Below, piece after piece: positions 1 to 5,416 of a stretch of 7,656 bases of DNA. The position numbers and the translations under genes were made by a program. Numbering within the stretch: position 1 is the stretch's first letter; each line of letters begins with the position of its first letter. The notes beneath the pieces are model-generated. The model did no database searches and was not told where the DNA came from. It saw only the letters and a list, made by a program, of their open reading frames with translations. This stretch comes from Ruminococcus sp. (lineage in GTDB: Bacteria > Bacillota > Clostridia > Oscillospirales > Acutalibacteraceae): assembly GCA_004558485.1 (NCBI GenBank), contig SFCS01000037.1:1-7656 (forward strand). Direction: 5' to 3'.

Positions 1-146
1 TGTCCCGCCTGGGAGCACATGTATTGATAGTCGGTGGAGAAAACGACGCCGGGTTCATGCGCGAGCGCTTCTGCAACCGCTTTCACATCTACCGTTCCGG
101 CAATATTTGTACCGCAATGGCAGACAAAAACTCCGATTCTTTGCAT
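1..146 (-). CDS. hdrA: HdrA-like heterodisulfide reductase subunit A, N-terminal fragment (runs off left edge)
   Basis: Only the first 48 codons are in the window. The start is ATG at 146, preceded by a GGAG-type ribosome binding site at about 153-157. The protein begins MQRIGVFVCHCGTNIAG and continues to a YMCSQAG motif; C9, C11 and C44 match the conserved cysteines of the HdrA N-terminal iron-sulfur domain. In the known family, HdrA is the large FAD- and [4Fe-4S]-containing subunit that takes electrons from a hydrogenase, formate dehydrogenase or NADH module and, in HdrABC complexes, bifurcates them between ferredoxin and a disulfide or other acceptor. It starts 16 bp after the hdrC stop, the last visible gene of the operon. 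The FAD domain and any C-terminal fusion lie outside the window, so its electron donor cannot be told. Identity as an HdrA-family N-terminus is fairly secure; the substrate is unknown. Confidence 0.85.
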   Translation of the reverse strand, partial: MQRIGVFVCHCGTNIAGTVDVKAVAEALAHEPGVVFSTDYQYMCSQAG

Positions 147-162
147 GATCCTTTCTCCTGTC

Positions 163-555
163 TTACTTAGAATATTTACGCATGGCACTCATGAGCGCCT
201 GCTGCGGCATATCCTCATCCAAAAGCGCCGGAATGTCGTCCGCTTTCAGATGATTGGCACCCTTTTGCCGAATGACACACAGGCGCAGCGCCTCAATGAG
301 CTTTGCGGGCTCGACGCCGCGCGGGCAGCGATCCACACAGGCAAAGCAGGAAAGGCATTTATACACCGAATCCGATTTCATGAGGGTCTCGATATCGCCG
401 TTTTCCACCATATACACAAACTGGTGCGGATGGTATTCCATTTCGTCATAGGACGGACAGGTGCCGGAGCACTTGCCGCAGCGCATACATTTGAGCGGGT
501 TGACGCCGCTCATGCGCAAAACCTGTTCTTTTTCACGCTCCGCTTTATTCTGCAT
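163..555 (-). CDS. hdrC: HdrC-like heterodisulfide reductase iron-sulfur subunit
   Basis: 130-residue soluble ferredoxin-like protein with two complete [4Fe-4S] motifs. CMRCGKCSGTCP has C23, C26, C29 and C33; CLSCFACVDRCP has C67, C70, C73 and C77. Spacing and length fit HdrC, the subunit that carries electrons from HdrA to the catalytic HdrB. The first cluster motif is preceded by the NPLKC context seen in HdrC proteins (family knowledge). The C-terminal 40 residues are helical-looking and lack cysteines. Its ATG at 555 lies inside the end of hdrB (11 bp overlap, different frame), which implies translational coupling, and hdrA follows after 16 bp. The order B-C-A and tight spacing argue for one complex. 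The physiological acceptor in a non-methanogen is not known from sequence; coenzyme M/B chemistry should not be assumed. Confidence 0.9.
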   Translation of the reverse strand: MQNKAEREKEQVLRMSGVNPLKCMRCGKCSGTCPSYDEMEYHPHQFVYMVENGDIETLMKSDSVYKCLSCFACVDRCPRGVEPAKLIEALRLCVIRQKGANHLKADDIPALLDEDMPQQALMSAMRKYSK

Positions 556-1351
556 GTGTATCCTCCTTCACACCGAGCGCTTCGGCGAGCAGCTCGGTAA
601 AATACACGACCGGCACAGCGCTGCCGTTCTTCACAAGATTGTACTTGCACAGCGGGCACGCCGTCACCATGAGTTCGGCGCCGTGTGCCGCGGCGCTGTC
701 GCTGACCGCGTTTGATTTTTTCTTCGCCGACGCCGCATCCTCAAGCGCCACATAGCCGCCGCAGCATTCGTTGCGCATCGGATACATGACCGGCTCTGCG
801 CCCAGCGCGCGGATGAGATCCTCCAGCATCTGCGGGTTCTCGACATCGTCAAATTGCATGACCTTGCCGGGACGCAGCAGCATGCAGCCGTAGTAGGCGG
901 CAATCTTCTTGCCCGTCAACGGATTTTTGACCGCTTTTTTCAGCGCGTCAAAGCCGATCTCATCGCGCAAAAGCTCCAAAAAGTGCAGAACGCGCGTTTC
1001 GCCGTGATACGGCGCTGCCGGTTCTTTTTCCTGCGCCATATAGCGATTGACGGCATCGTCAAAATGCGGGTCGGTCAAAAACGCGCTGTTGGTCTGCTTC
1101 ATCACATTGTGGCAGGCGGCGCACACCGTCACAAGCGGCTGCCCCGCATCCCTGGCGGCGACGAGCGCCCGCACAGCGGCGAGCTTTGAGGCGATCTCAT
1201 CCGACGCGCTCACGAAAACGCCGCCGCAGCATTGCCAATCCGAAATCTCGCACATTTCCACGCCCAGGGCGGCAGCGCTCTTTCGCGCATACAGATCGAG
1301 CTCCTTCGCCTTGGTACGCAGCGTACAACCCGGGAAATAACTGACTTTCAT
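545..1351 (-). CDS. hdrB: HdrB-like heterodisulfide reductase catalytic subunit (two CCG domains)
   Basis: 268 residues, the usual HdrB length. It has two copies of the cysteine-rich CCG domain. Copy one has C9, C41-C42-G and C77-x-x-C80. Copy two has C156, C196-C197-G and C232-x-x-C235. In structurally studied HdrB these cysteines hold two non-cubane [4Fe-4S] clusters where the disulfide substrate is reduced; all expected cysteines are present, so it should be active. The start is ATG at 1351 with a strong GGGAGG site just upstream, 24 bp after the fumarase stop. CCG domains also occur in succinate dehydrogenase SdhE, thiol:fumarate reductase TfrB, GlpC and LutA/LldE-type proteins. The separate HdrC and HdrA neighbours favour HdrB here. 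With fumarase directly upstream, a role in C4-dicarboxylate redox is an attractive inference, not shown. Confidence 0.9.
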   Translation of the reverse strand: MKVSYFPGCTLRTKAKELDLYARKSAAALGVEMCEISDWQCCGGVFVSASDEIASKLAAVRALVAARDAGQPLVTVCAACHNVMKQTNSAFLTDPHFDDAVNRYMAQEKEPAAPYHGETRVLHFLELLRDEIGFDALKKAVKNPLTGKKIAAYYGCMLLRPGKVMQFDDVENPQMLEDLIRALGAEPVMYPMRNECCGGYVALEDAASAKKKSNAVSDSAAAHGAELMVTACPLCKYNLVKNGSAVPVVYFTELLAEALGVKEDTHAE

Positions 1352-1375
1352 TGTTTTCCTCCCATCTTTGCGGTG

Positions 1376-2752
1376 TCACACCATCTGTTCGGGATGGAAT
1401 ACCTCGTCAAACTTTTCTGCCGTCAGAAAACCGAGGGCGACACAAGCCTCTTTGAGCGAAATGTTATCTTTGTATGCTTTCTTGGCCGTCTTGGCGGCGT
1501 TCTCATAGCCGATATAGGGGTTGAGCGCCGTCACCAGCATCAGCGAATTGTGCAGGTTGTGATACATCTTTTCCTTGTTCGCCGTGATGCCGACCGCGCA
1601 GTTCTTGTTGAACGAAACGATCGCCTCGGCAAGCAGGCGGGCAGATTGCAGGAAGTTATACGCCGCAACGGGCATAAACACATTAAGCTCGAAGTTGCCC
1701 TGCGACGCCGCCATACCGACCGCGACATCGTTGCCCATCACCTGCACGGCGACCATCGTCACCGCCTCGCACTGCGTGGGGTTGACCTTGCCGGGCATGA
1801 TGGAAGAACCGGGCTCGTTTTCGGGAATATGAATTTCGCCCAGTCCGTCGCGCGGGCCGCTCGCCAACCAACGCACATCGTTGGCAATCTTCAGCATATC
1901 GCAGGCGGTCGCCTTGATCGCGCCGTGCGCAAACACCAATTCATCCTTGGAGGTCAGCGCATGGAACTTGTTCGGCGCGGTGACGAACGCCTTACCGGTG
2001 AGTGCGGCGACCTTCGCCGCGACCAGCTCGGAAAAGCCCTTCGGCGCGTTCAACCCCGTGCCGACGGCAGTGCCGCCGAGTGCCAGCTCATGCAGCGGCC
2101 TCACCGCCAGCTTCAAAAGCTCTGCGTCGCGTTCGAGGCTTGCGCGCCAGCCGGAGATCTCCTGGCTGAATTTGATCGGCGTCGCATCCTGCAAATGGGT
2201 GCGGCCGGATTTCACGATGCCCTCGTTCTCCGCCTCCAGGCGTTTGAAGGTAGCAATGAGCGTTTCGATGGCGGGCAGCAGCTTATCCTCGATCGCAATG
2301 ACCGCGGAAATGTGCATCGCCGTCGGGAAGGTGTCGTTGGAGGACTGGCTCATGTTGATGTCATCGTTCGGATGGCAGAGCTTCTCCCCCGCGATCTGAT
2401 TGGCGCGGTTGGCAATGACCTCGTTGGCGTTCATGTTGGACTGTGTGCCCGAACCGGTCTGCCACACCACCAGCGGGAAATGATCGTTGAGGGTGCCCGC
2501 GATAACTTCATCGCAGGCAGCCGTGATGGCGGACAGCTTTGCCGCCGTCATTTTTTCGGGCTTCAGCTCGGCATTGGCAAGCGCCGCCGCCTTTTTCAGA
2601 ATACCGAAGGCATGCGTGATCTCACGCGGCATGGTCTCAATGCCGACGCCGATCTCAAAGTTTTCGTGACTTCTCTGCGTCTGCGCAGCCCAAAGGCGAT
2701 CGGCGGGAACGCGCATCTCGCCCATGGAGTCATGTTCTATGCGATATTCCAT
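1376..2752 (-). CDS. fumC: Class II fumarate hydratase (FumC-type)
   Basis: 458 residues, full length for class II fumarase, the iron-independent enzyme that interconverts fumarate and L-malate. Visible family motifs are TGSGTQSNMNANEV (99-112), QSSNDTFPTA (136-145), the TH-LQDATP stretch with the catalytic-base-type H186, and the superfamily signature GSSIMPGKVNP (315-325) on the flexible loop that carries the catalytic serine. GSGTQSNMN and the C-terminal region distinguish it from argininosuccinate lyase and adenylosuccinate lyase; aspartase is the nearest alternative, but the sequence reads as fumarase. The start is ATG at 2752 with GGGGAG about 7 bases upstream. It lies 15 bp after the dehydrogenase stop and 24 bp before hdrB, so it is in the middle of an operon. 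Next to a probable malate dehydrogenase it would complete oxaloacetate-malate-fumarate conversion. Many clostridia use the oxygen-sensitive class I enzyme instead. Confidence 0.93.
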   Translation of the reverse strand: MEYRIEHDSMGEMRVPADRLWAAQTQRSHENFEIGVGIETMPREITHAFGILKKAAALANAELKPEKMTAAKLSAITAACDEVIAGTLNDHFPLVVWQTGSGTQSNMNANEVIANRANQIAGEKLCHPNDDINMSQSSNDTFPTAMHISAVIAIEDKLLPAIETLIATFKRLEAENEGIVKSGRTHLQDATPIKFSQEISGWRASLERDAELLKLAVRPLHELALGGTAVGTGLNAPKGFSELVAAKVAALTGKAFVTAPNKFHALTSKDELVFAHGAIKATACDMLKIANDVRWLASGPRDGLGEIHIPENEPGSSIMPGKVNPTQCEAVTMVAVQVMGNDVAVGMAASQGNFELNVFMPVAAYNFLQSARLLAEAIVSFNKNCAVGITANKEKMYHNLHNSLMLVTALNPYIGYENAAKTAKKAYKDNISLKEACVALGFLTAEKFDEVFHPEQMV

Positions 2753-2767
2753 CGTTTGTCTCCCCTC

Positions 2768-3712
2768 TCAAATATCCAGGCTTTTGATAACACCCTTGAG
2801 GGTGTCGGCGCTGCGGCGCAGCTTGACGACCTCATCCGCGGTGAGCGACAGGTTGACCTTGCCGCGCACGCCGTTGTTGCCGACGAGGTTCAGCGTACTC
2901 AGACACACATCCTCGATGCCGTATTCACCGTGCATCATGGTGGAAACAGTCATCGTGGTGTCAAGGCCGCCGAGGAGGCACTTGCAGATGTGGCAGACCG
3001 AGACGGATACGGCATAGAAGGTCGCGCCCTTGCGCGCGATCACGCGGCCGCCGGACTTCCGGACATACTGCTCGATCTCTTCAAAGTCAAGGCGCGGATT
3101 CTCGATGCCCGAGGAGGTGAGCAGCCTCTGGCACTCGGAGATCGGCACATTGGAAATGTTTGCGACCGACCACGGAATGAACGAGGAGTCGCCGTGTTCG
3201 CCGAGCACATAGGCGTGCACATTGCTCTGGCTGATATTGTAGTATTCGGAAAGTCTTGCGCGCAGACGCGCCGTGTCCAGGATCGTGCCGGAACCGATGA
3301 TGCGGTTCTCCGGCAGGCCGGAGAGCTTATTAAAGGTGTATGTGAGAATATCTACAGGGTTGCTGACGATGATGTAGGTGGCATCCGGCGCATACTTGGT
3401 GATCTCCGGAATGATCATCTTCGTGATGTTGACATTGGTCTGTGCCAGCTCCAAACGGGTCTGACCGGGCTTTCTCGCAATGCCGGAGGTCAGAATGACA
3501 ATGTCGGAGTCCGCAGCATCGCGGTAGTCGCCCGCATAGATGGAGCAGGCGCTGCAAAAAGGTGTTCCCTGACGGATGTCCAGCGCCTCGCCGAGCGCTT
3601 TTTCGTTGTTGATGTCGATCATGACGATCTCGGAGGCAAGACCCATCACAGTCAGAGTGTAAGCGATGGTAGAGCCGACGCTTCCGGTTCCGATAATAGA
3701 TACTTTGTTCAT
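2768..3712 (-). CDS. LDH/MDH-family 2-hydroxyacid dehydrogenase, probably malate dehydrogenase
   Basis: 314-residue NAD-dependent dehydrogenase that interconverts a 2-oxoacid and its L-2-hydroxyacid. It shows the Rossmann loop GTGSVGS (8-14), an acidic D33 in MIDI favouring NAD over NADP, SNPVDILTY (117-125), DTARLR (146-151) and the active-site motif GEHGDS (171-176, H173). R86, D146 and R149 match LDH R109, D168 and R171. The overall sequence is closest to bacterial L-lactate dehydrogenases, but the specificity loop reads GIARKPGQTR. Its R80 aligns with position 102, which is Gln in lactate and Arg in malate dehydrogenases. Adjacent fumarase supports malate. The start at ATG 3712 (MNKVSIIG) is chosen because the family begins there and GGAAGG lies just upstream; the longer open frame to 3808 is not family-like. 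It is probably the first gene of the operon down to hdrA. Lactate activity is not excluded. Confidence 0.85.
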   Translation of the reverse strand: MNKVSIIGTGSVGSTIAYTLTVMGLASEIVMIDINNEKALGEALDIRQGTPFCSACSIYAGDYRDAADSDIVILTSGIARKPGQTRLELAQTNVNITKMIIPEITKYAPDATYIIVSNPVDILTYTFNKLSGLPENRIIGSGTILDTARLRARLSEYYNISQSNVHAYVLGEHGDSSFIPWSVANISNVPISECQRLLTSSGIENPRLDFEEIEQYVRKSGGRVIARKGATFYAVSVSVCHICKCLLGGLDTTMTVSTMMHGEYGIEDVCLSTLNLVGNNGVRGKVNLSLTADEVVKLRRSADTLKGVIKSLDI

Positions 3713-3777
3713 AATACACCTTCCAAAACAAATTTTTCTCGCGTTGCCGCACGGTCGCGCACTTTCGACAAAATACG

Positions 3778-3814
3778 CTGTATACAGAATACCACGGATT
3801 TTGTACATTGAGAA
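3778..3814 (-). promoter_or_regulatory. Candidate sigma-A promoter for the dehydrogenase-fumC-hdrBCA operon, with palindrome at the start point
   Basis: Read on the minus strand, TTCTCA (complement of 3809-3814, 4/6 to the -35 consensus) is followed after exactly 17 bp by an extended -10, TGG-TATTCT (hexamer at 3786-3791, 4/6). The expected transcription start falls within a perfect 10 bp palindrome, CTGTATACAG (3778-3787), a position where a repressor could act. The leader to the ATG at 3712 would be about 70 bases. The hexamers are weak individually; the spacing and the TGn extension are the reason for listing it. I see no Rex-type or CcpA-type operator. The operon could instead be read through from the nuclease gene upstream. 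Confidence 0.35.
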
Positions 3815-3817
3815 TTG

Positions 3818-4270
3818 TCATTTTTGCATATCGGTATTGCATTTATCGATATGCATTGTATTTTTACGGTTTTGCAAAAAATTTTCGAGGATAATGGACG
3901 CAGAAACCGTGTCCACCACCGCCTTGCGTTTTTTGCCGCGCACATCGGTCTCGTTGAGAAATCCGATCGCCGAGACCGTCGTCATCCGCTCGTCCCAGAG
4001 CTTTACGGGAAGTCCCGTCAGCTCTCTGAGCTTTGCGGCAAATGCGGCGGCACGCTGCGCGCTCTCCCCGCTGCTGCCGTCCATGTTTTTCGGATTTCCC
4101 ACCACGATCATTTCCGCCCTCTGTTCCGCTGCGACCGCCGCGACCTTTTCGGGCACTTTCTCGGGATTGCCCTCGGTCAGCGTGCCGATCGGCGACGCTA
4201 AGATCTCCTCTTTATCGCAGATTGCCAGGCCGGTGCGCACCCGTCCGAGATCCACTGCCATAATGCGCAA
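3818..4270 (-). CDS. ruvX: YqgF/RuvX-family Holliday-junction resolvase-like nuclease
   Basis: About 150 residues, the normal size for the family. YqgF (RuvX) proteins have an RNase H-like fold and are linked to pre-16S rRNA 5'-end maturation and to resolvase-type activity. Visible signatures are RIMAVDLGRVRTGLAICD near the N-terminus with the first catalytic Asp, IVVGNPKNMDGSSG in the middle, and LWDERMTTVSA followed near the C-terminus by a VDTVSASIILENFL helix with the last acidic residue. I chose the TTG at 4270 because it gives the family's usual start (L/M-R-I-M-A-V-D) and has an AAGGGGGG ribosome binding site 7 bases upstream; the ATG at 4261 would start two residues before the catalytic Asp and be worse placed. 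The last dozen residues, rich in polar codons over an inverted repeat, look unconserved. It is divergent from cotJA with about 115 bp between starts. Confidence 0.88.
   Translation of the reverse strand: MRIMAVDLGRVRTGLAICDKEEILASPIGTLTEGNPEKVPEKVAAVAAEQRAEMIVVGNPKNMDGSSGESAQRAAAFAAKLRELTGLPVKLWDERMTTVSAIGFLNETDVRGKKRKAVVDTVSASIILENFLQNRKNTMHIDKCNTDMQK
3825..3855. repeat. Perfect 9 bp inverted repeat upstream of the dehydrogenase operon
   Basis: TGCATATCG (3825-3833) and CGATATGCA (3847-3855) are exact reverse complements around a 13-base spacer. The repeat covers the last codons of the YqgF-like nuclease and lies just upstream of the candidate dehydrogenase promoter. In the operon direction it is not followed by a T-run, so it does not look like an intrinsic terminator for the nuclease gene. 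On the plus strand it is followed by TTGTATTTTT, but no plus-strand gene ends here. Centre-to-centre arm spacing is 22 bp, about two helical turns, which fits a dimeric regulator. That function is inferred, and the regulator is unknown. Confidence 0.5.
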
Positions 4271-4277
4271 AAAATCG

Positions 4278-4285
4278 CCCCCCTT
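4278..4285 (-). promoter_or_regulatory. Ribosome binding site that fixes a TTG start for the YqgF-like gene
   Basis: AAGGGGGG on the minus strand, 7 bases before TTG at 4270. No comparable site stands at a good distance before the next upstream in-frame TTG (4324), so this site decides the annotated start. Confidence 0.6.
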
Positions 4286-4296
4286 CGTCCCCTTTA

Positions 4297-4325
4297 GCAT
4301 ATCATATATAGCCGGATGATGCAAT
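4297..4325 (+). promoter_or_regulatory. Candidate sigma-E (mother-cell) promoter for cotJABC
   Basis: GCATATC (4297-4303) matches 6/7 of the sigma-E -35 consensus KMATATT. After a 14-base spacer, GATGCAAT (4318-4325) matches 6/8 of the -10 consensus CATACAAT. The predicted start near 4332 leaves a leader of about 54 bases before the cotJA start. In Bacillus subtilis the cotJ operon is known to be under sigma-E in the mother cell, so the match is in the expected place. The AT-rich patch could also hold the promoter of the divergent nuclease gene, and I did not find a better alternative. The consensus is recalled from Bacillus and may differ in this host. Confidence 0.45.
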
Positions 4326-4385
4326 CACCTTTTCGCCGTGCGGACATATCATGATACTGTACAAAACACGAAAGGAGCAACAACA

Positions 4386-4568
4386 TTGAATCAGCAAAGA
4401 ACCGCCGATCGCGCCTGCGATCGGGAAGAAGCGTTCCTGTCGGTCATGGCATATGTACCGTGGCAGGAGCTGCAAGCTGTATATGAGCCGGAAAACGCAT
4501 GGCGTTGCGGCACGCTGTTTCCGGAGCTTTTGAAGCCGTTTGCGAGAGGGGGCTGCCGCCGTGGATAA
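4386..4568 (+). CDS. cotJA: Spore coat-associated protein CotJA
   Basis: 60-residue protein, in the normal size range for CotJA. The core, AYVPWQELQAVYEPENAW then CGTLFPELLKPF (roughly residues 22-52), is the CotJA signature: a YVPxQ motif followed by a G-T-x-F-P-E-L motif. CotJA, CotJB and CotJC are small proteins of the inner spore coat in Bacillus and are common in clostridial spores; the molecular role of CotJA is unsettled. The start is TTG at 4386, chosen because AAAGGAG (4371-4377) sits 8 bases upstream. An in-frame GTG at 4338 has no comparable site and would add 16 unconserved residues. The stop (4566-4568) overlaps the start of cotJB. Expression is expected only in the mother cell during sporulation. 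Confidence 0.85.
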   Translation: MNQQRTADRACDREEAFLSVMAYVPWQELQAVYEPENAWRCGTLFPELLKPFARGGCRRG

Positions 4569-4821
4569 CCGTCGTGCGGTCACAGACCGCATCCATGCCT
4601 ATGATTTCGCCATGGTGGAGCTGAATCTGTATCTGGATACGCACCCGCAGGACGAACAGGCACTGTGCTTGTTCCACATGTATCGGGACAAGCGGGAAAA
4701 GCTGGTAGCGACCTATGAGGCACAGTTCGGTCCGTATGTCGCCACCGTCAGCGATGTACAGGGAGATCGCTTTACATGGGTAAACGATCCGTGGCCCTGG
4801 GAATTCTGTAGGGAGGCGTAA
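4561..4821 (+). CDS. cotJB: Spore coat protein CotJB
   Basis: 86 residues from GTG at 4561, the usual CotJB length. Recognisable family features are the helix-like YDFAMVELNLYLDTHPQDEQ (14-33), a YEAQFGP motif (52-58) and the tryptophan-rich tail FTWVNDPWPWE (71-81). It is a structural coat protein made with CotJA and CotJC. The chosen GTG has a GAGAGGGGG site about 9 bases upstream and overlaps the cotJA stop by 8 bp in another frame, implying coupled translation. A TTG at 4540 would add seven non-conserved residues. No sign of damage: only the next gene of the operon is broken. Confidence 0.88.
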   Translation: MDNRRAVTDRIHAYDFAMVELNLYLDTHPQDEQALCLFHMYRDKREKLVATYEAQFGPYVATVSDVQGDRFTWVNDPWPWEFCREA

Positions 4822-4824
4822 ATC

Positions 4825-5037
4825 ATGTGGCAATATGAGAAAAAACTGGAATACCCCGTTCACATCGCAACCCCCAATCCAAAGATCGCCCAGCTCATCA
4901 TCACACAATACGGTGGCCCGGACGGCGAGCTCGGCGCATCGCTGCGCTACCTCAGCCAGCGCATAGCCATGCCCTACCCCGAGCTGAAGGCCGTCCTGAC
5001 GGACATCGGCACAGAGGAATATGGCTATATATGCTAG
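4825..5037 (+). pseudogene. cotJC: cotJC 5' fragment (manganese-catalase-like coat protein), interrupted by prophage
   Basis: CotJC is a ferritin-fold manganese-catalase relative of about 190 residues in the spore coat. Here only 70 codons are open. Residues 1-65, from MWQYEKKLEYPV through QLIITQYGGPDGELGASLRY to VLTDIGTEE, match the family closely. The reading then becomes YGYIC and stops, where the family continues with LAHLEMV or similar. E35 and E65 correspond to the first two glutamate metal ligands of manganese catalases. The next ligand, a histidine three residues after E65, and the later Glu and His ligands are missing, so this product cannot form the dimetal site. The start is ATG at 4825 with GGGAGG upstream, 3 bp after cotJB. 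Phage lysis genes begin 13 bp beyond the stop. Excision of the phage could restore the gene; otherwise it is a pseudogene. Confidence 0.85.
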
Positions 5038-5050
5038 ACCTTATAAATAC
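5000..5050. other. Presumed prophage attachment-site junction (host cotJC / phage end)
   Basis: Host coding similarity ends at the GAA codon at 5017-5019. By 5053 the sequence is the tail of a phage holin gene on the other strand. The crossover therefore lies at or shortly before 5019, possibly within shared core bases such as ACAGAGGAA. The phage side (5020-5050) is AT-rich with no gene and no obvious terminator. The exact core cannot be set without the opposite junction. A serine recombinase is plausible, because such enzymes often insert into protein-coding genes, but that is inference. Confidence 0.6.
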
Positions 5051-5398
5051 TTATTCTTTACCTTCCACCGCCACATACGCCGCGATCTGCGGATTGGTAC
5101 TCCAGGCATTTTTGGCGGCGACAAGGGCTACCTCCACCCACTTCTGCAATCGCTTCTCTGTGACAAACGCCTTGATGACGACCGGCAGCTTTGGATAGAT
5201 CCGTTTGATCACTGCCGCCAGCTTCAGCGCACCCGTGCCGGCGCCGAGCTCCTTCTCTGCCTCCATCACCATCGCATACAGCATCTTCATGACAACGCCC
5301 TTGTTGCCGCGAAACACGGCGTAGACGAGTGCGGCGATTGCCGCCGCGCATAAAAGCAGAAGATCCCAGTTTTCTGCAATGAACATCAGAATTTTCAT
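5051..5398 (-). CDS. Phage holin, LL-H-like family
   Basis: 115 residues. A short N-terminus leads into one clear membrane segment (about residues 8-29, WDLLLLCAAAIAALVYAVF). It is followed by an amphipathic, Lys-rich region with the VMEAEKELGAGTGALKLAAV pattern and a basic helix (VEVALVAAKNAW). This arrangement resembles the lactobacillus phage LL-H holin family, in which a single membrane segment is followed by a conserved E-x-x-x-G-x-G-x-x-K region. Holins make the membrane lesion that times lysis and releases endolysin. The ATG at 5398 follows the endolysin stop by 18 bp, with AAAGGAG upstream. Placement directly after the endolysin supports the call. The stop at 5051-5053 faces the cotJC fragment with no intrinsic terminator visible between them. 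Confidence 0.72.
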   Translation of the reverse strand: MKILMFIAENWDLLLLCAAAIAALVYAVFRGNKGVVMKMLYAMVMEAEKELGAGTGALKLAAVIKRIYPKLPVVIKAFVTEKRLQKWVEVALVAAKNAWSTNPQIAAYVAVEGKE

Positions 5399-5416
5399 TT
5401 TCCTTATCTCTCTCCT

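Noticed and set aside
34..600. Plus-strand open frames opposite the hdr genes
   Set aside because: They overlap well-supported hdrA, hdrC and hdrB genes and show no family motifs.
1232..3811. 859-codon open frame on the plus strand opposite fumarase and the dehydrogenase
   Set aside because: Both minus-strand genes are unambiguous family members. The plus-strand product is rich in Arg, His and Asp with no recognisable domain and no good ribosome binding site, as expected for the antisense shadow of GC-rich codons.
4303..5033. 11 bp inverted copies (CATATATAGCC at 4303-4313, GGCTATATATG at 5023-5033) flanking cotJABC
   Set aside because: Repeats of this length and low complexity are expected several times by chance in a window of this size. 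One copy overlaps the candidate sigma-E promoter and the other the phage junction, with no shared role evident.
5020..5037. The YGYIC tail of the cotJC fragment as a meaningful short-form CotJC
   Set aside because: It coincides with the phage boundary, lacks the remaining metal ligands and has no family similarity, so it is most simply a read-through into phage DNA.
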